DNA of 64,000 bases from Arion vulgaris (GCA_020796225.1 CM036755.1:42636306-42700305), one strand, 5' to 3'. Shown: positions 47,401 to 62,148, numbered from the stretch's first letter. Numbers and translations are program-made. Notes: a model not told the origin generated them from the letters alone.

Positions 47401-50400
47401 TTGCCCCAAAAATTTTTTTCCTATTTTTCCCCTTTAATTTTTTCCCATTTTTTTTCCCCAAAGTTTTTGATTTTTTTCCCCGAAAGGGAAAAATTTTCCC
47501 TTTTCGAAACAAATTTTTTTGGGCCCGACCCGGTTCAAAAAAAATTTCTTTTTCAAACCCCTTTATTTTTTATTCCTTTTTTTAAATTTGCTTTATTTTG
47601 GGGTTTCCCTTTTTTTTTTTAAAATTTTCCCCTTTTTTTTTCCATTTTTTACCATTTTTTTTTTTCCCCTGGTTTTTCAGGCCCTAAAAATTTTTTTCCC
47701 CCCCCCTTTTTATCCCCCCCTTTTTAATTTCTTTAGATTTAACTTATTATGATTTTTTATCCCATGTTTTTGGGGTTTTTTTTTTTTTTTTGTTTTTAAA
47801 ATTGGGTGGGGGGTTTTTTAAAATTTAAATTTTTTTTAAAAGCGGGTCCCATCCATATATTAAGGTTTTTTGGGTTTTTTTATTCTCTTTGGGGGAAAAA
47901 AATTATTTTTTTCTAAATCTGAAATGGCCCTTTTAAAAATTGTTATCTAAAACATAAACCCCATTTTGTTCATCTCCACCCCTTTTTCCCTATTTTTTTC
48001 CAACTGCCCCCCCCAAAAAAAAAGGAAAATAGGGGGGGTTTTTTAAATTTCTTTTATTTTTTAAAAATTTTTTTTATTTCGCTACTTTTCCCTTTTTTTT
48101 TTTTTGTATGCCCCCTTTTTTGTTTTCTTTTGGTGGGCATTCAAAGACATTTTTCCCCCCTTTGGGATTCGCTATTTATGTTTTTCCCGGAGTTTCCTTT
48201 GTTTGGTACTTTTCCTTTCCTTATTCTAATTTCTAGGTAGAGATTATATTTCTTTTGGTTTATTTGGTTTTTGTTTCAAAATTCAACCCATAATTTTTGG
48301 TCCAAAAGAGGGAAAGGAAAAATTTTTAAGGGCCCCTTTACTTTAAACCATGAGGGGAATTAATTTTTTTAAAAAAAAGGGGAATTAATATTTAAAACAA
48401 AAAAGAAAACCAAAATTTTTATTTAGTTCAGTGTAAAAAATTTTTAAAAAAAGGAATTTTATATATATATATATATTTTTTTGGGTTTTATTAAAAAAAA
48501 AATGTAGGGGTTAAGGAATTTTCTTTGATAAAAAATTTGTTAAATTATGCAAATGTAAACAAAATTTAAAAAAATTTTTTGTTGGAAAATTTTTAATAAA
48601 GTAAGGGAAGGCTAAAAAAAAATTAAGATCCCAAAAGGGGGTTTAAATTTAAATAAGGAGGAAAAACCCCCCTTTATAAAATGAAAATTTTCAAAATTTC
48701 TAAAGAAAAAAAGGGGGAAAACCCCAAAAAAATGTTTTAAGAGGGGGAAACTCTTAAAAAAAAAATAATTTTGGGGAAAAATTTAAAAAAGGGAAACAAA
48801 ACAAAAAAATACAATTTGAAAATGAAAAAAAAGAAAAGAAAATTTTTCCCTTTTGGGGAAAAGATAAAAAATTAAAAATTGAAGGATGAAAATCAAAAAA
48901 AGAGATCATGGGAAAGGGGGGAAAAAGGGAAAGGAAAGGCCATTCCTGGGGGAAAAGGGGGAAAAAAGTTATGGGAAAATTATTCAGGTTTGGTGGAAAG
49001 GGGGGGGAAAAAATTTAATTTTAAAATTATAATATAATTTAAAAAATTTTTAGAAAACGAAAGAAATTTTTATTTTTTTAATTTTTTTTATTTTTGGGGG
49101 TTCCCTTATTATATAATATATATATCTTATTTATATTGCCAGAAAATAGGAAAATTATTAACGTTTTCACACAAAAAAGTTACTTTAAAAAAATGACAGA
49201 TAAAGAATAAAAGGGTGTTTTTTGAATTTTTTCATTCAATTTTATATGTTTATAGTTTGTTCGAAATCGTTAAAATTTATTTTTTCATTTCAAATTCAAA
49301 ATTTTTAAATATTCGTCGTCACTTTTTTTTTATTTGAACAAAAAAAACTAAATTTAATACATAAACATTTAAACAATCAATAATTAATATTAAAAATTGC
49401 CCACTATCCCCATGATTTTTGTTTTAAATGATGTTATATTTTTCCTTTAGGGGATAAAAAATCATAAAATGAAAAGAAACGTAGTCACGGTCGGGTCGGT
49501 CGTAGAAAGTAAAAGGCAAAAAAATTTCAAACTAAAGGATAGCCGAGTGGCCCTCTAAATTTTTTAAATGCATATAAAAATAAAAAAAAAAAAGTAATAT
49601 AGTTTTAAATTTTTTTAAAATAAAAGAAAAAAAATTTTTACTTTGGAAAAAAATTTTTACTTTTCAAACTTTGTTTCGCTTTTTTTAAAAATTTTTCTTA
49701 GTCTTTCCTCTTATATCGAAAAAAGTCCCTAATTTAAAATTACATACATTCTGAAAAAATGCAATAAAAAAAATGTTAAAAAAAAGACTTTGGGAAAGAA
49801 AATTAAATCAAATGAGTTTTAAAAAAACATAAGGATCTATTGAAAAAAGATATACAAACACATTGTTTGTGGGGGTTACATTTAAACAAAACCCTTTATA
49901 CAGACAAAGGGGTAGAAAAAAAGAATATAATATTCTGGGGGGAAAAATTAAAATAAGAAAAAAACAAACTTTAAAAATTAATTTTTTTTCTTATAAACAT
50001 ATATGCCCTTTCTTTTTCCCAGCCCCAATTTCCAAAAACCCTTAAGATTTTCCAGATCTGATCCATCCAGTCTGACCACCTCAGATTTGTTTTTGAATCC
50101 ATTTAAAAAGACTAAAAGGGGTGCATTTTTAATAAAAATTTTTTTTGTTATATCAGAGCATGAGGCAAGAGACATGAAAAAATAAGTTAACCCCTTTGGA
50201 AAAACCTCGAAAAACTCAATCAAACTACTTATTTTGTTAATGGTTTCTAAAAGTAAAAACAAATAAATGTGAATTTTTATTTCTATCAGAATAAACTAAT
50301 TTTGATTTAGACATTAACTCTTAGAACACGACAACCCCTGAATTAACCTTGAATTTTTTAAAAACATGGGGTTTTTGTTGTCTTTTAAAAGGAAAAATCT

Positions 50401-53400
50401 TTCAAATTTCCAAGTTTTTTAATTTTAAAAATTCTGTCTTGTCTTATCCACATGTGCCTTGAAAATTTTTTAAGCTTCTTTTTATCCTTTCCTGGTTTTT
50501 TATCGAGTTTTTCTTGCACAGGGGTGTCTGTAATATTATCTATCCATGGTTCTGGCCTTCCCAGACTCCTGTTAGGGAAAAAAGATAGAGATCTGGTTTA
50601 TTCTTTCCCGGGACCCCAAACCCTTTTTTTTTTGCCCCAAAATCTGGTGTTGTATTCAATAAATTTCTAATTTCCATTTTTAACCCTCCGCCCAACATTA
50701 AGATTTTAAAAGGCTTTTACATTTTTGGGTCTTTTCTTGGGATTTAAAAATTGAAAAGAGGTTTGGGGAAATATGTAATTTATCAGGGTCATGCCATGTA
50801 TCTGAATAAATTGGGTGTTACAGGGGGCAGTTGGGAGGGCCCCAATTGCTATTTTTGGGAATAGTCTAATTTTTTGTCCATTTTACTATCTTTTGGAAAA
50901 AGCTTTAGATATCTAACTGGGGGTAGGGTTTTTTTCATTGTTCATGTGTGTTTTTGGTTGATCTACTTATTTTTTGGGGTGTAATTTTTTTTTGGGATTT
51001 TTTTCCCAAACAGGTGGGCCAATTATGTTGTTAAAATTTCCTTTTAAATTAGACACTGGTCATCCAAAAGGATTTTGAAATTTTAAATTGAAAAAAAAAA
51101 TAGACTATAAATAAATAATTAATTAGAAACCAATAAGAAATAATAGAAACCACATTCAGAAAATTAAAAAATAAATTTTCCTTTCCATAATAAAAAAGTT
51201 TCCCAAACTGGAACTTCAAGAAAAATGCCCTGAAAACATTTATAATGAACTTTAAAAAAATTAAAAGATCTGTAAAAAAACGTTTAAAGGTTTTTAAAAT
51301 GTTTTTTATAACATTTATGTCAAAGATAATAATACTATATATGATAGTGAATTTGAATCATAGTATACTAAAAATTAATTTTATCATTGCTAGATAATTA
51401 CGTTACACAATCTGTCTGGGCTTTTGAATTTATACTTTACTTATGAAATTAGAACTTAAGTCATTTTTTATCCGATATAGTTTTTTAAAACCAAAAAATT
51501 TTTTTATACTTAATTGAAAATTACCAAAAACCCGTAATTTCCTTTATTAAATTTATTTTAACCGACCTTTTTTGAATGTTACTAAATTACTAGTATACTG
51601 GCTTTTTTTTCCCCTGTTTGTTTACAGCTTAGATAAAAAATTTCAGAAAAGCCCCGGGGACTTATAAATAGTGTCTTCTGTCACCTCTTAAACTCAGGTC
51701 CACCTTTTTTTTGGGCCTTTTTTTGTATTCATTGAGAACAAAGTCTTTTAGGGCCCGCCCCTTTATTTTTTTATGGTGAACCATTTTTTTTGTGTTTTTT
51801 TGAAGTTTAGAGATGTTGTCCACTTTTTTTTTGATGTTTTTTTCCCCAGCGGTCCTTGCCCAAACCTTGGAGAACTCATCCGCTTTAGTTTTTTTATCAT
51901 TTATTCATACGGTTTGCCCATACAAATTTGGGGAAAAGGGGGAATTTAGTTTAAACCCAAAACCCCTTTTTAAACCTTTTTCCCCCTAAAGGTTTTTCCT
52001 TTTAAGGTCTTCGTTTTTCTCAATTTTTTCTTTTAGTACTTTTTTCTTTTTACTTTCCCGTTTATTTATTTGGGAAAAAATAATATATATGTTTATTTTT
52101 AAAATATTGATTTTAATTTTTTTTTTACTTCCTTTAAAAAATTTATTAAAAATGAAAAAAATCGGGAAAAAGTTGCTTAAAGGGGAATTCTAAGTTTACC
52201 CAATGGCCCGGTCCCACAAAAAAGACATGACACCAAGTCTTTACAGAGGGGAAAAATTGAGGGGGAAAAAAGAGGAAGACCGAGAAAGGGAGGGAACGAA
52301 AAATTGACAAAAACCCCGTAAAGAAGGGCAGAAAATTTTTTCCCAAAAACCCTTTTATGGGGGCATGTGAAGTGATTATATTTTTCACTTTTAGATGAAT
52401 TTTTTCAGCCAAAAAGGGACAAATACTGTCAGGGCACACTTACTTTTTCATGTATTTTTGGGGGCTTTTAAATTTTTCCATCCGGGTGGTATTTTTTGGT
52501 ATTTTAAAAAAGTACTTTGTTTTTATGTTTCTCCATCTGAAAACAAACATCCAGGCACATTCAGTGACTGGCACACTGTTGTCACCAATATTTTTGTATT
52601 CATAAAAATGTAATTTTCAAACGGGTTGTTTTTTTGAACAAAGTCCCCCATTGTGGGGAGGCCAAAAAGAATAGTAAAGGATTAGGGTGTCAAGGACCCC
52701 GATGGGATTGAACTACCCAAATAAAAAACAGAAATCCAAAAGGGTTAAAAGTGGTGGTGAGCGTTTTAAAAGAAGAAATTTTTGCTTAAAGTTTTTTATT
52801 TTCCCGATGAGCTCTGTCTGATTTTTTCATGTCGCTGATATCCATAACGTGGGAAAAACTTGGGTTTACTTTCACCAGTGACCCCTTTGTTGGTTAATCT
52901 GAAACCTTTTTCACTGCGCATAGCTCATTGATTAAAAAACACAACGTCCCTAAAGGGGGGAGCGGATAGGGTGGGGGATTTAAAGGGTTTTCCAAAAGGG
53001 CTTTCTTTCACCGGACCCCTTTTGGCCCCCTTCCCCGTAACATCACCTTCCGGGAATTGCAAAACACAAATTTATACTCGAACAACTAGGGTTTTGGAAA
53101 ACTGCACTTGAAAGAAGGCCACACCCTTAAAACCCCCGACCCCCTCAACAAACAACCACTCAGCCACAGACCTCTGATGAGGTGGACATTAAAAAAAAAG
53201 GGCAAAAAAGGGGGCCAACACAACAAAACCCAAAACCCGTTTTCAGAAGAAAATTTGAAACAATCCCCGGAAAAGATCGGGGAAAAAAAAGGGGTAAGGC
53301 CGAAACAGACGTATAAATAACTAAACAGAGACAGACCACAACCAGACTTGGGACCTTTTCCAGAGCACACCTCCACAAAATGGGGCTTGGGACCTTTTTT

Positions 53401-56400
53401 GTGGAGCAAAAGAGTCCCCAGAACATCCTGCGCCCCTTTATCGAAGGGAGATTGGGGACTGGAAAGCCCCAAAAACAAATGGGCCGAAGACCTGGCCCCT
53501 TTTTCGATAATCCGGGAGTCCCTTTAAAAGTTGAAGAGAAGAAGAAGAAGAAATTTGTTGATGTTTTATTCAACCCCCTTTTCGGGTGAACAGCAACAAC
53601 AGTAACAGCATTTTAAATTTGGGGTTTAAAAATCATCCTTGAAACTTTTATGAGGCGGGAGGGGTTTTGGGAAAATTTAAAAAGGAAGAAGAACACACCA
53701 TTTTCCCATGGGTCTTTATAAATGCCCTTTGGGGGCCAATCTAAAAACCAATGGGTAGGGGATAAATTTGTGGGTGATTTTTAAATTGTTTTTTTTTTTT
53801 GCATTGTCTTTTTTAAATTTTTGTTTGTCAGAGCCCAAAATCTTTTTGTATTAATAGAAAAAAGTAATTAAAAAATTTTAAAAAATTTAAATTTTTTTTC
53901 TTAATGGTCTTTAAAACCCATACCCCGGACCTTTCCTAAAAAGACAGCCAAAAAATTTTAACAAAAGAGAATTATTCTTTTTGGGTATAAGTGTATTCCC
54001 CTTGGGGATCATTTTTATATGACCCCTGAAAAAACCTTGTTCTTTCTTCTACTTTTTTAGTATTTATTCGGCTTTTTTATTCCCGCTGCCGATTTTTTTG
54101 GATCAGAAAAAGGGTTTTTACACGCCCATAAAAAACGGAATTGCCCAAAAAAAAATTTTGAAACCTTTTATCTTGATTGAACCATTTTGGGCAGCAAAAA
54201 ATGGAACATCAAAAAAGATAAAATACAAAACTACTGGGTTTTATTTTTTTTTCAAAGCTAAAAAAAAAACCTTTGGGAATTTTTTAAAACAGTCAAACCA
54301 AATTCTGTTAGACCAGTTTTTAGGGTTTTTTTCTGATGGGGCGTTCATTAATCAACCCCCTTTTAAAGCCCCATCCAGCATCCATGACCCAAAAACCTAC
54401 GATCTCAAAAACCGGAATGTGAATGGGAATTTCAGAACACATTTCCAAAATTGTAAAGAGTTTTTGAAATGCTGAACCTCCTCCATTTTTATGATTATTA
54501 TGTTTGGTCTTTGAGGAAGGTCAATATTAAGGGAGAATGGTGTTTTTAAGTTGGGTTTTCCAAAGGGGGAAATTTTTTTAAAAAAAAACGAAGGAAACTT
54601 TCAGCCCCTCATGGATTTTCAATTTAGCTTTCAGATTAACTTCATCTTTCCAACTTTGGAACACCACTAACCCCAAAAGAAAAAATTTTAAAAAAAGAAA
54701 AGACCAAAACAAAACCTGTGATAATTTTAAAAGAGGGAAAGATTACATGAAAAATCTGGGTCAAATAAAAGCGTTTTTTTAAGGGAATTTTGGGATCCGT
54801 AAATTTGCCTGAAAACAGCCCGGGGACTATTCCCCGGGCTCTTAAACCCGTAGTAAATTAGAAAAACATTTATGGGTGTCCCATCCCCCATTTGGGCCCC
54901 AGTGAGCCAAAATTTACTTCAAACCTTTAAAAAGAAATTTTGAGAAATTTTAAAGGGGGCATGAAGGGACAATGTTTTAAAACCCACACCTGTTGGTCTT
55001 GAAGTTCAACTCTTAGACCAAGAGAAAATTCATTATAATTTTTCAAATAAAAAATAAAGTTTCCTTTGAATGGGGGAAAAACCAGGGAAACTGTTCTCAA
55101 AAAAAAAACCGAAACATTACCCAACAGTTGATGGAAGCTTGGACCGAATAGATCAAAAAAAAGACCACTGATATTGCGTTGGTTGGGGGTTTTTCCTTTG
55201 GGGAAATTCAATAAGTAAGAGTTTATCTTCTAGGGGTTTCAGAACATATTTGGGAAAATGCCAAAACTATGTGTTTAATTGGAGGGTTGTTATATTTTAA
55301 ATTTTTTTTGAAAACGGCCCGGTTTTTTTTTTTGACCAGAAGGAAAGACTACCACTAAAGACTTTTCCTTTTCTCACCGGGTTTTAAATTTCTCATTTAA
55401 AAAATTGGGGGTTTTTAACTAAAGGTCCAAAAGTACTTTTATAATTAAAAATATTTGAAAAATTTTGCCTTTTTAAAGTCATATTTGGGAAACCATTCTT
55501 CAATTTCCCTTCTTCTTTTAACTGATGAAATAACTTTCTTTTTACAAGCAACAAAACTTTTATTTGAAAAGAACAACAGTTTTAGATACTGCCATTAGTA
55601 AGCAAAGACAAAAAAATAAAAAAAAACACTTTTGAGATCCAAAAATTTCATTTATATCTTGAAACCCGATAACATTAGATGGGATAGGTGAAAAAAAAAG
55701 AGGTTAGGCAAACTTTTAAAAAAACCAAAAAACATTATATGCAAAAGCCATGGGCGCGGGTAGAATTCAAAGGGCATTTTAAAAATAGGAAGATATCTTG
55801 GGCAAAAAACAGAAAAATATTTCAGGAAAGACAATTCATTTTTCTGACATGTCATAGGAAGGTTTAAACACTGATGACAACTGATAAATCAATGGGAATT
55901 GATGGAGGGTGACTTTTTGAGAAAACCCGAAAAAGCTTTGTTTAAAAAGGGTATCAAAACCAAACAGATGTCATAAGAGGGTGACATTTCAAAGGTTTTA
56001 AAACTTTCCAGCCTGCTTACATGATGGATATATCAATAACCTTCAAAAAAAATTTTTTTCAAATTTTTCCCTTTCGATCAGATAACAAAAAACACTTTGA
56101 ACAAGGTTTATTACCCAAGACAATAAGTTTTTTGCATCACAAGAGAGTGACAAAATGAGAAAATCCTTTTTTGGGTTTAACAAGTTTTATATTAATGAAT
56201 TTTTTTTTAAAAGGTTCTAAAAGTGATATCCGAAAAAATTTAGTTTTTTGACCATCTTGAAAAAACATTAGAACATTCATCATCATGTGTTTGTTTTGTT
56301 GTTCCATGGGTAACTGAAATTTTTAGAATTTAATTTGATCAGAGGGTGTTGAAGGGTCTGAAAGGAACCCCTTTTGAAAAATTTTTAAACCCGGGGGTTT

Positions 56401-56790
56401 AAAGAAAAGAAAGACAAAAAGATTCCCAAGACATTTTTCAAAATTTAAGATTGGAATTCAGCCCGGTACAGGCACACGGGCGAGCAATACTTCAAGACGC
56501 CAATAGAATTTTTAAAAACCACGGGCCAAGAAACCACCCACGAAAATATGGACCCCTGTGTGACACAAAGGGATGAAGTTTTTACATGAGTCCATTAATA
56601 TATAGAAATTTTTGAAAAAGGATTGAAGGGCATTCGAAAAAGGTTGCTGGGTTTTTAAAATAAAAATTAAATCTGTAAACATTTTTTTTTTAACTGTTCT
56701 GGGAAATTTTTTTGTCTTTCTTTCCCTCCCCTACAATTGAAATCGATATTTCCATACTCTAAATGGTTATGCCTCATCTGTTAAAATTTT
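44440..56790. other. damaged, homopolymer-smeared sequence (probable assembly artefact)
   Basis: From about 44440 the text changes abruptly. Runs of A, T, G and C of four to twelve bases follow one another with few mixed words, for example around 45000-45060, 46320-46460 and 47640-47720. Normal repeats can still be made out: 51660-51890 parallels 25744-25985, and 50480-51050 parallels LINE copies at 11870-12410. The first smeared 112-bp tandem unit (56680-56790) is followed by clean copies. I read this as low-quality consensus of ordinary sequence. ORFs here are Phe/Lys/Gly-rich by composition and are not called. The missing 5' exons of the RBBP4-like gene may be inside. Confidence 0.9.
53086..53590 (+). 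mobile_element. retroelement 3' part in smeared sequence
   Basis: This stretch is less damaged than its surroundings. It has a GC-richer text with ACAGAGACAGACCACAACCA and ends in GAAGAGAAGAAGAAGAAG, an AAG tail like those of other retroposons in the window. The reading frame is not trustworthy and no family is named. Confidence 0.4.
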
Positions 56791-57010
56791 TTTATCAACT
56801 GTTCTGAATTTATTTGTGCTTTCTCTCACATCCCTCACTACAATTGAAATCGATACTGTTTCCATACTCTAAATGTGTTATGCTTCATCTGTTATAATTT
56901 TTTTTATCAACTGTTCTGAATTTATTTGTGCTTTCTCTCACATCCCTCACTACAGTTGAAATCGATACTGTTTCCATACTCTAAATGTGTTATGCTTCAT
57001 CTGTTATATT
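56680..57010. repeat. 112-bp tandem repeat crossing the damage border
   Basis: Units of 112 bp begin TTTATCAACTGTTCTGAATT at 56791 and 56903, with a partial third from about 57009 and more diverged versions up to 57200. The copy at 56680-56790 is the same unit in smeared form (AACTGTTCTGGGAAATTTTT, CCTCCCCTACAATTGAAATC). Confidence 0.88.
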
Positions 57011-57490
57011 TTTCTATAACTGTTTGAATATTATTTATGTTTCTTCATCCTTTACTACAATTGCAATATTTGAATATGTTTTGCCAAAACTTTTAAATGG
57101 ATGACCATATCACTGTTATAAATGTTTACAATCTGTTTGTAAAATATTGCTTTTCTCAATCTTCACTACAATTTGGAAAATCATAGTTCTGAAATCCCTC
57201 TAAATTTTAGTAAACATTTATTTTATATTTTCATAGTTTATTTTTTTTTTTCTTTCATCTTTCAACTCAATATTTATCTGTTTAAACTGATTTGGGCAAA
57301 CCTTTCCAAATGGATAGACCAGAATATCACCTTGTAAATGTATTGGACGTGTGTTTGTACTAATTGCTTTATCCCTCAAGATTTGACAAGTCTATTGTGT
57401 TGGAAAGACAACTACAAATGCTTGACAGTGAGTTCAACACTATAGTTTAGTAAAATCATTTATTTAAATTTGTCATAGTATAATTGTTGT
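57011..57490. other. diverged tandem units and AT-rich sequence
   Basis: 57040-57190 contains decayed versions of the 112-bp unit (TTTACTACAATTGCAATATT, CTTCACTACAATTTGGAAAA). After that no feature was recognised. Confidence 0.5.
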
Positions 57491-57939
57491 AGTGGTCTCT
57501 GTGACATAGAGGTAAGGTGCTCGTCTCGCATGTCAAAGGTACGAGATTCTCTCCCTCATAGAGCCATCTGGATATTTTCCAGAGATCCCTGATCTCAGTG
57601 TAGGTGAGATCGAATTCCTAGTCCTATTGGAGATGGATGATAAAACATAGGTCCCGTGTTCAATTTGAGCATGTAAAAGAACCCATGGCAGTTCAAAATA
57701 AAGAAGAGCAGGCTGGAAAGCCGCTACCCAGACAAAATTAATTAGAAAAGATTACAAAATAAAATTCCTACAAAAATATCTTCACCATCTTCAAAATTAC
57801 ATCGGGGACCCTCGCTGATGCTACGAAGTTAATGCACTGAAGTGGAGATCTTCCTGTGTAAAAAAGAGATCGGAGCACACATGGTTACTCACCATGAAGT
57901 GCAATGATGATGGTCCTAATGATGGTCAATCAATCAATC
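57491..57939 (+). mobile_element. tRNA-derived SINE
   Basis: The head AGTGGTCTCTGTGACATAGA followed by GGTAAGGTGCTCGTCTCGCA and GGTACGAGATTCTC has the layout of RNA polymerase III A and B boxes of a tRNA. It lacks a complete cloverleaf, so it is not a functional tRNA gene. The body contains GAGCATGTAAAAGAACCCAT and GCTGGAAAGCCGCTACC. The 3' end is a short repeat, ATGATGGTCAATCAATCAATC. Parts of the 3' body recur at 18370-18400. Confidence 0.7.
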
Positions 57940-59624
<1,685 letters not shown>

Positions 59625-59639
59625 TAGAATAAAATTAAA

Positions 59640-60240
59640 ATCTTACTAAATACAGTCGAGTCTACTTATGATGAATTATATCTTCTTCTTGAGCTCCATA
59701 TCAACCAACCACTTGTTAACCACTCTGTGTGATTTGTGTGTGATCTGAGCCTAAGAGCGATTGTACATTGTGCAAGTTATGCGCCTACAAGTAGGCCAGC
59801 ACATCTGATTTCTGATATGCTTTTTATTTTCTAGGAGAGCTTCCCTGGCTCCTACATCAGTCGCCTCTTACAACATGCCCTGTAGGTCACAGTGGTACTA
59901 TTCTTTGCTTCCCTTGCAGGCCCCGGCACAACACGTGCGTGATGAATTATATTAAAATTAAAGTTACAATCTACTTTAACCGACCGTTTTTTACCAGACC
60001 AAACATTTTGCTTCTTTAGCTTATATATTGACATTAGGTCTTGTTAAAGAAATAAAATTTAGTCAACTTTCCAATCACATTTCAGTTCAGAACATCTACA
60101 ATTTGTGTAAACCAGCTTATTAATAGTTTAAAATCAACATTAAATGGATTGCATTTGTAAATTTAATAAAAATACCTTAAAATACATGCAACACACACAC
60201 TGCTTCCTGCTATTGCATTCTGTGTTCAATATGCCGGAAG
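59640..60240. other. intron with retroposon pieces
   Basis: 59675-59815 is the reverse-complement relative of 30245-30365. 59850-59925 carries the reverse complement of the GCATGT(T/C)GTA(A)GAGGCG module seen in the retroposons at 5613 and 30484. An AAG tail on the minus strand sits at 59688-59697. The rest is AT-rich. Confidence 0.6.
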
Positions 60241-60247
60241 CATTCTA

Positions 60248-60425
60248 CAGGGTGTTCAAGATACAAGTAACCCAGTCAAGTGAACCAATCTGGCATATGT
60301 TTATGAAAATGAGATGGTTCAATTATGACGTAATATAGGTCAAGTGAGCAAGTCTTTTGTGGTGTGTAATTATGATGCGGAAGGGTGATGAACAAATGGG
60401 ACAAAGGTGAGCTAGTCAGAACCTA
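60248..60425. mobile_element. TA-flanked MITE, copy 2
   Basis: It opens TA then CAGGGTGTTCAAG and follows the element at 17027-17214 through TATGTTTATGAAAATGAGA, TAGGTCAAGTGAGCAAG, GTGTGTAATTATG and GATGAACAAATG. The right inverted end is lost or degraded (GTCAGAACCTATTT). Confidence 0.7.
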
Positions 60426-60740
60426 TTTAAATAGTAAATAGACAGAATGCAATGCGTAACTGACCACTTTTTGTGCTGTGGGATATAGTTTGATGTAACA
60501 TAATAATTTTGTTTACACTTGTTTATAGTTAGTTAGTTTGTTTGTTCCTTTCAGCAAAGCGACATAGGACAGAGGTTTTAGATCTCCATGTGATGCGGTT
60601 TGTTGCTAGCAGTTGGAGATATCGTATGGTTTTACATCCCAATAGTTTACTTTCTTGTAGGATTGTTCTTGAAAGTACTTGATTATAAAATTGTACAATT
60701 TGATATGTTTCAATATTAGACCGTATAAATTGTATTTCAG

Positions 60741-60791
60741 ATCCCAGTGGAGAATGTACCCCAGAGTTGCGTTTGAAGGACATAGAAGAAG
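60741..60791 (+). CDS. RBBP4: RBBP4-like exon, DPSGEC segment, with base losses
   Basis: After a TGTATTTCAG acceptor it encodes DPSGECTPELRL, exactly where RBBP4 has DPSGEC-PDLRL. The family continues with G-H-x-K-E-G-Y-G-L-S-W. Here the text reads AAGGACATAGAAGAAG before the donor, so GGACAT (Gly-His) is out of frame by one lost base, and more bases are missing at the exon end. I infer consensus deletions rather than a real change. Confidence 0.8.
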
Positions 60792-60969
60792 GTATGGTTT
60801 TGTCTTTGTTTTTAGCATGAGTGCATATTGATCTGTTTACTTTGTATTTGGTTTTGAACTTAGACCATAAACATTATGTTAATTTACTTGATTCCAGATT
60901 TTATTGTGGTAGCAAACAGTAATGATATTTTTCACCTATTAGAATAACTGACTTGACTTGACTTTTTAA

Positions 60970-61062
<93 letters not shown>

Positions 61063-61065
61063 TAA

Positions 61066-61368
61066 CTCTTTCCACGCCATTTATTTCTCAATTTAAAGCA
61101 TTTAAATTTCCCAAGGAAGTAAAAAAAAATATTTTTAAATTACGATCAACTACTCGCAATAAATAAACATATATATATTATTAAATACTAAATTGAAGAA
61201 AACTGGACAACCCATTAGAATAACAGGTTGAAAAGTAGTATAAGTAAAACAGTAGAAGTAAAACTAGAAAGACTTCTTATAAGGAAGCAACTCTATGGCG
61301 CAGTGTGCGGCTTAAACGTGCAAGGACTTCACACGTGGCGCAGTGTGTGAGCTAAAGCGTGGAAAGAG
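61066..61368. mobile_element. piggyBac-type MITE (TTAA-flanked)
   Basis: A 303-bp element is bounded by TTAA at 61062-61065 and TTAA at 61369-61372, with 12-bp perfect inverted ends CTCTTTCCACGC and GCGTGGAAAGAG. It includes a short direct repeat, GGCGCAGTGTG, near the right end. It lies in an RBBP4-like intron. Confidence 0.8.
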
Positions 61369-61372
61369 TTAA

Positions 61373-62148
61373 AACATTATTTTACCAGTTTTACTTGTGT
61401 ATTCTGGCATAATTAAGAGAATTATAGAGATAAATAATATACTCAACAGAGCAAAATAAATAACTCTTTCTCATCTCTCTCTCTCATTCTGTTATGTTCC
61501 CAATGGCTCACAGAACTACAACTTATCACTAACATTTATATTAGATTTTCCTTTCATCTTTCCTAATAGTTAGTACATGTTTTTAAAACTTGGTATTAAC
61601 TGATTCAGTACAGTTTTTTCACCTCTGCGGAATTATTTTTAGCTTCAAAAATATTGCAACATATTTAGTTAAATTAAAATATTGTTTCTAAATATGATTT
61701 AAAGTTGAACTTATTATATATCAAATTAAAGATAAATGATTGTACTTTCATAAATATTTATTGTATGCGAAAATATAATGTTGTGTTGACTTGCATGACA
61801 AATATTAGCTGTAATAAAAATTAATGAAATTGTGAGAACAAAATCCAACTTACCAAGGGCCTTGAGGAACAATATGGTGAATAAGTCAGTGTAACTGCTC
61901 TCTTTATATAAGTAATACATTTATGAATACACAAAAATTAAGAAAATATTGATGGAATATATGGTTTACTAACTGTTGCAAATTCAAACGACCATCTTTG
62001 AAGAAATTTCCATTAAAATTGTCAAATTGAAGATTTCACATACTAAACATTCATGTCTCATAATATATAATCACATACAGTGGAAATTATAGCAATATTT
62101 ACAGGAATAAAGAACTAATGTATATGAATAATAGTCCTAACATAGCAA
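61373..62148. other. intron sequence, nothing recognised
   Basis: AT-rich sequence with a short TCTC microsatellite near 61470. No exon was seen. Confidence 0.5.

Noticed and set aside
45787..47760. Lys-, Phe- and Gly-rich ORFs of 60-150 codons on both strands
   Set aside because: They lie in homopolymer-smeared sequence; the amino-acid content just mirrors A, T and G runs.
53086..53589. Longer ORFs of 130-137 codons
   Set aside because: They lie in damaged sequence and are antisense to what looks like a retroelement 3' part; the frame cannot be trusted.
57491..57560. Possible tRNA gene
   Set aside because: A- and B-box-like words are present but no full cloverleaf or anticodon arm forms, and a 3' body with short repeats follows, so it is a SINE.
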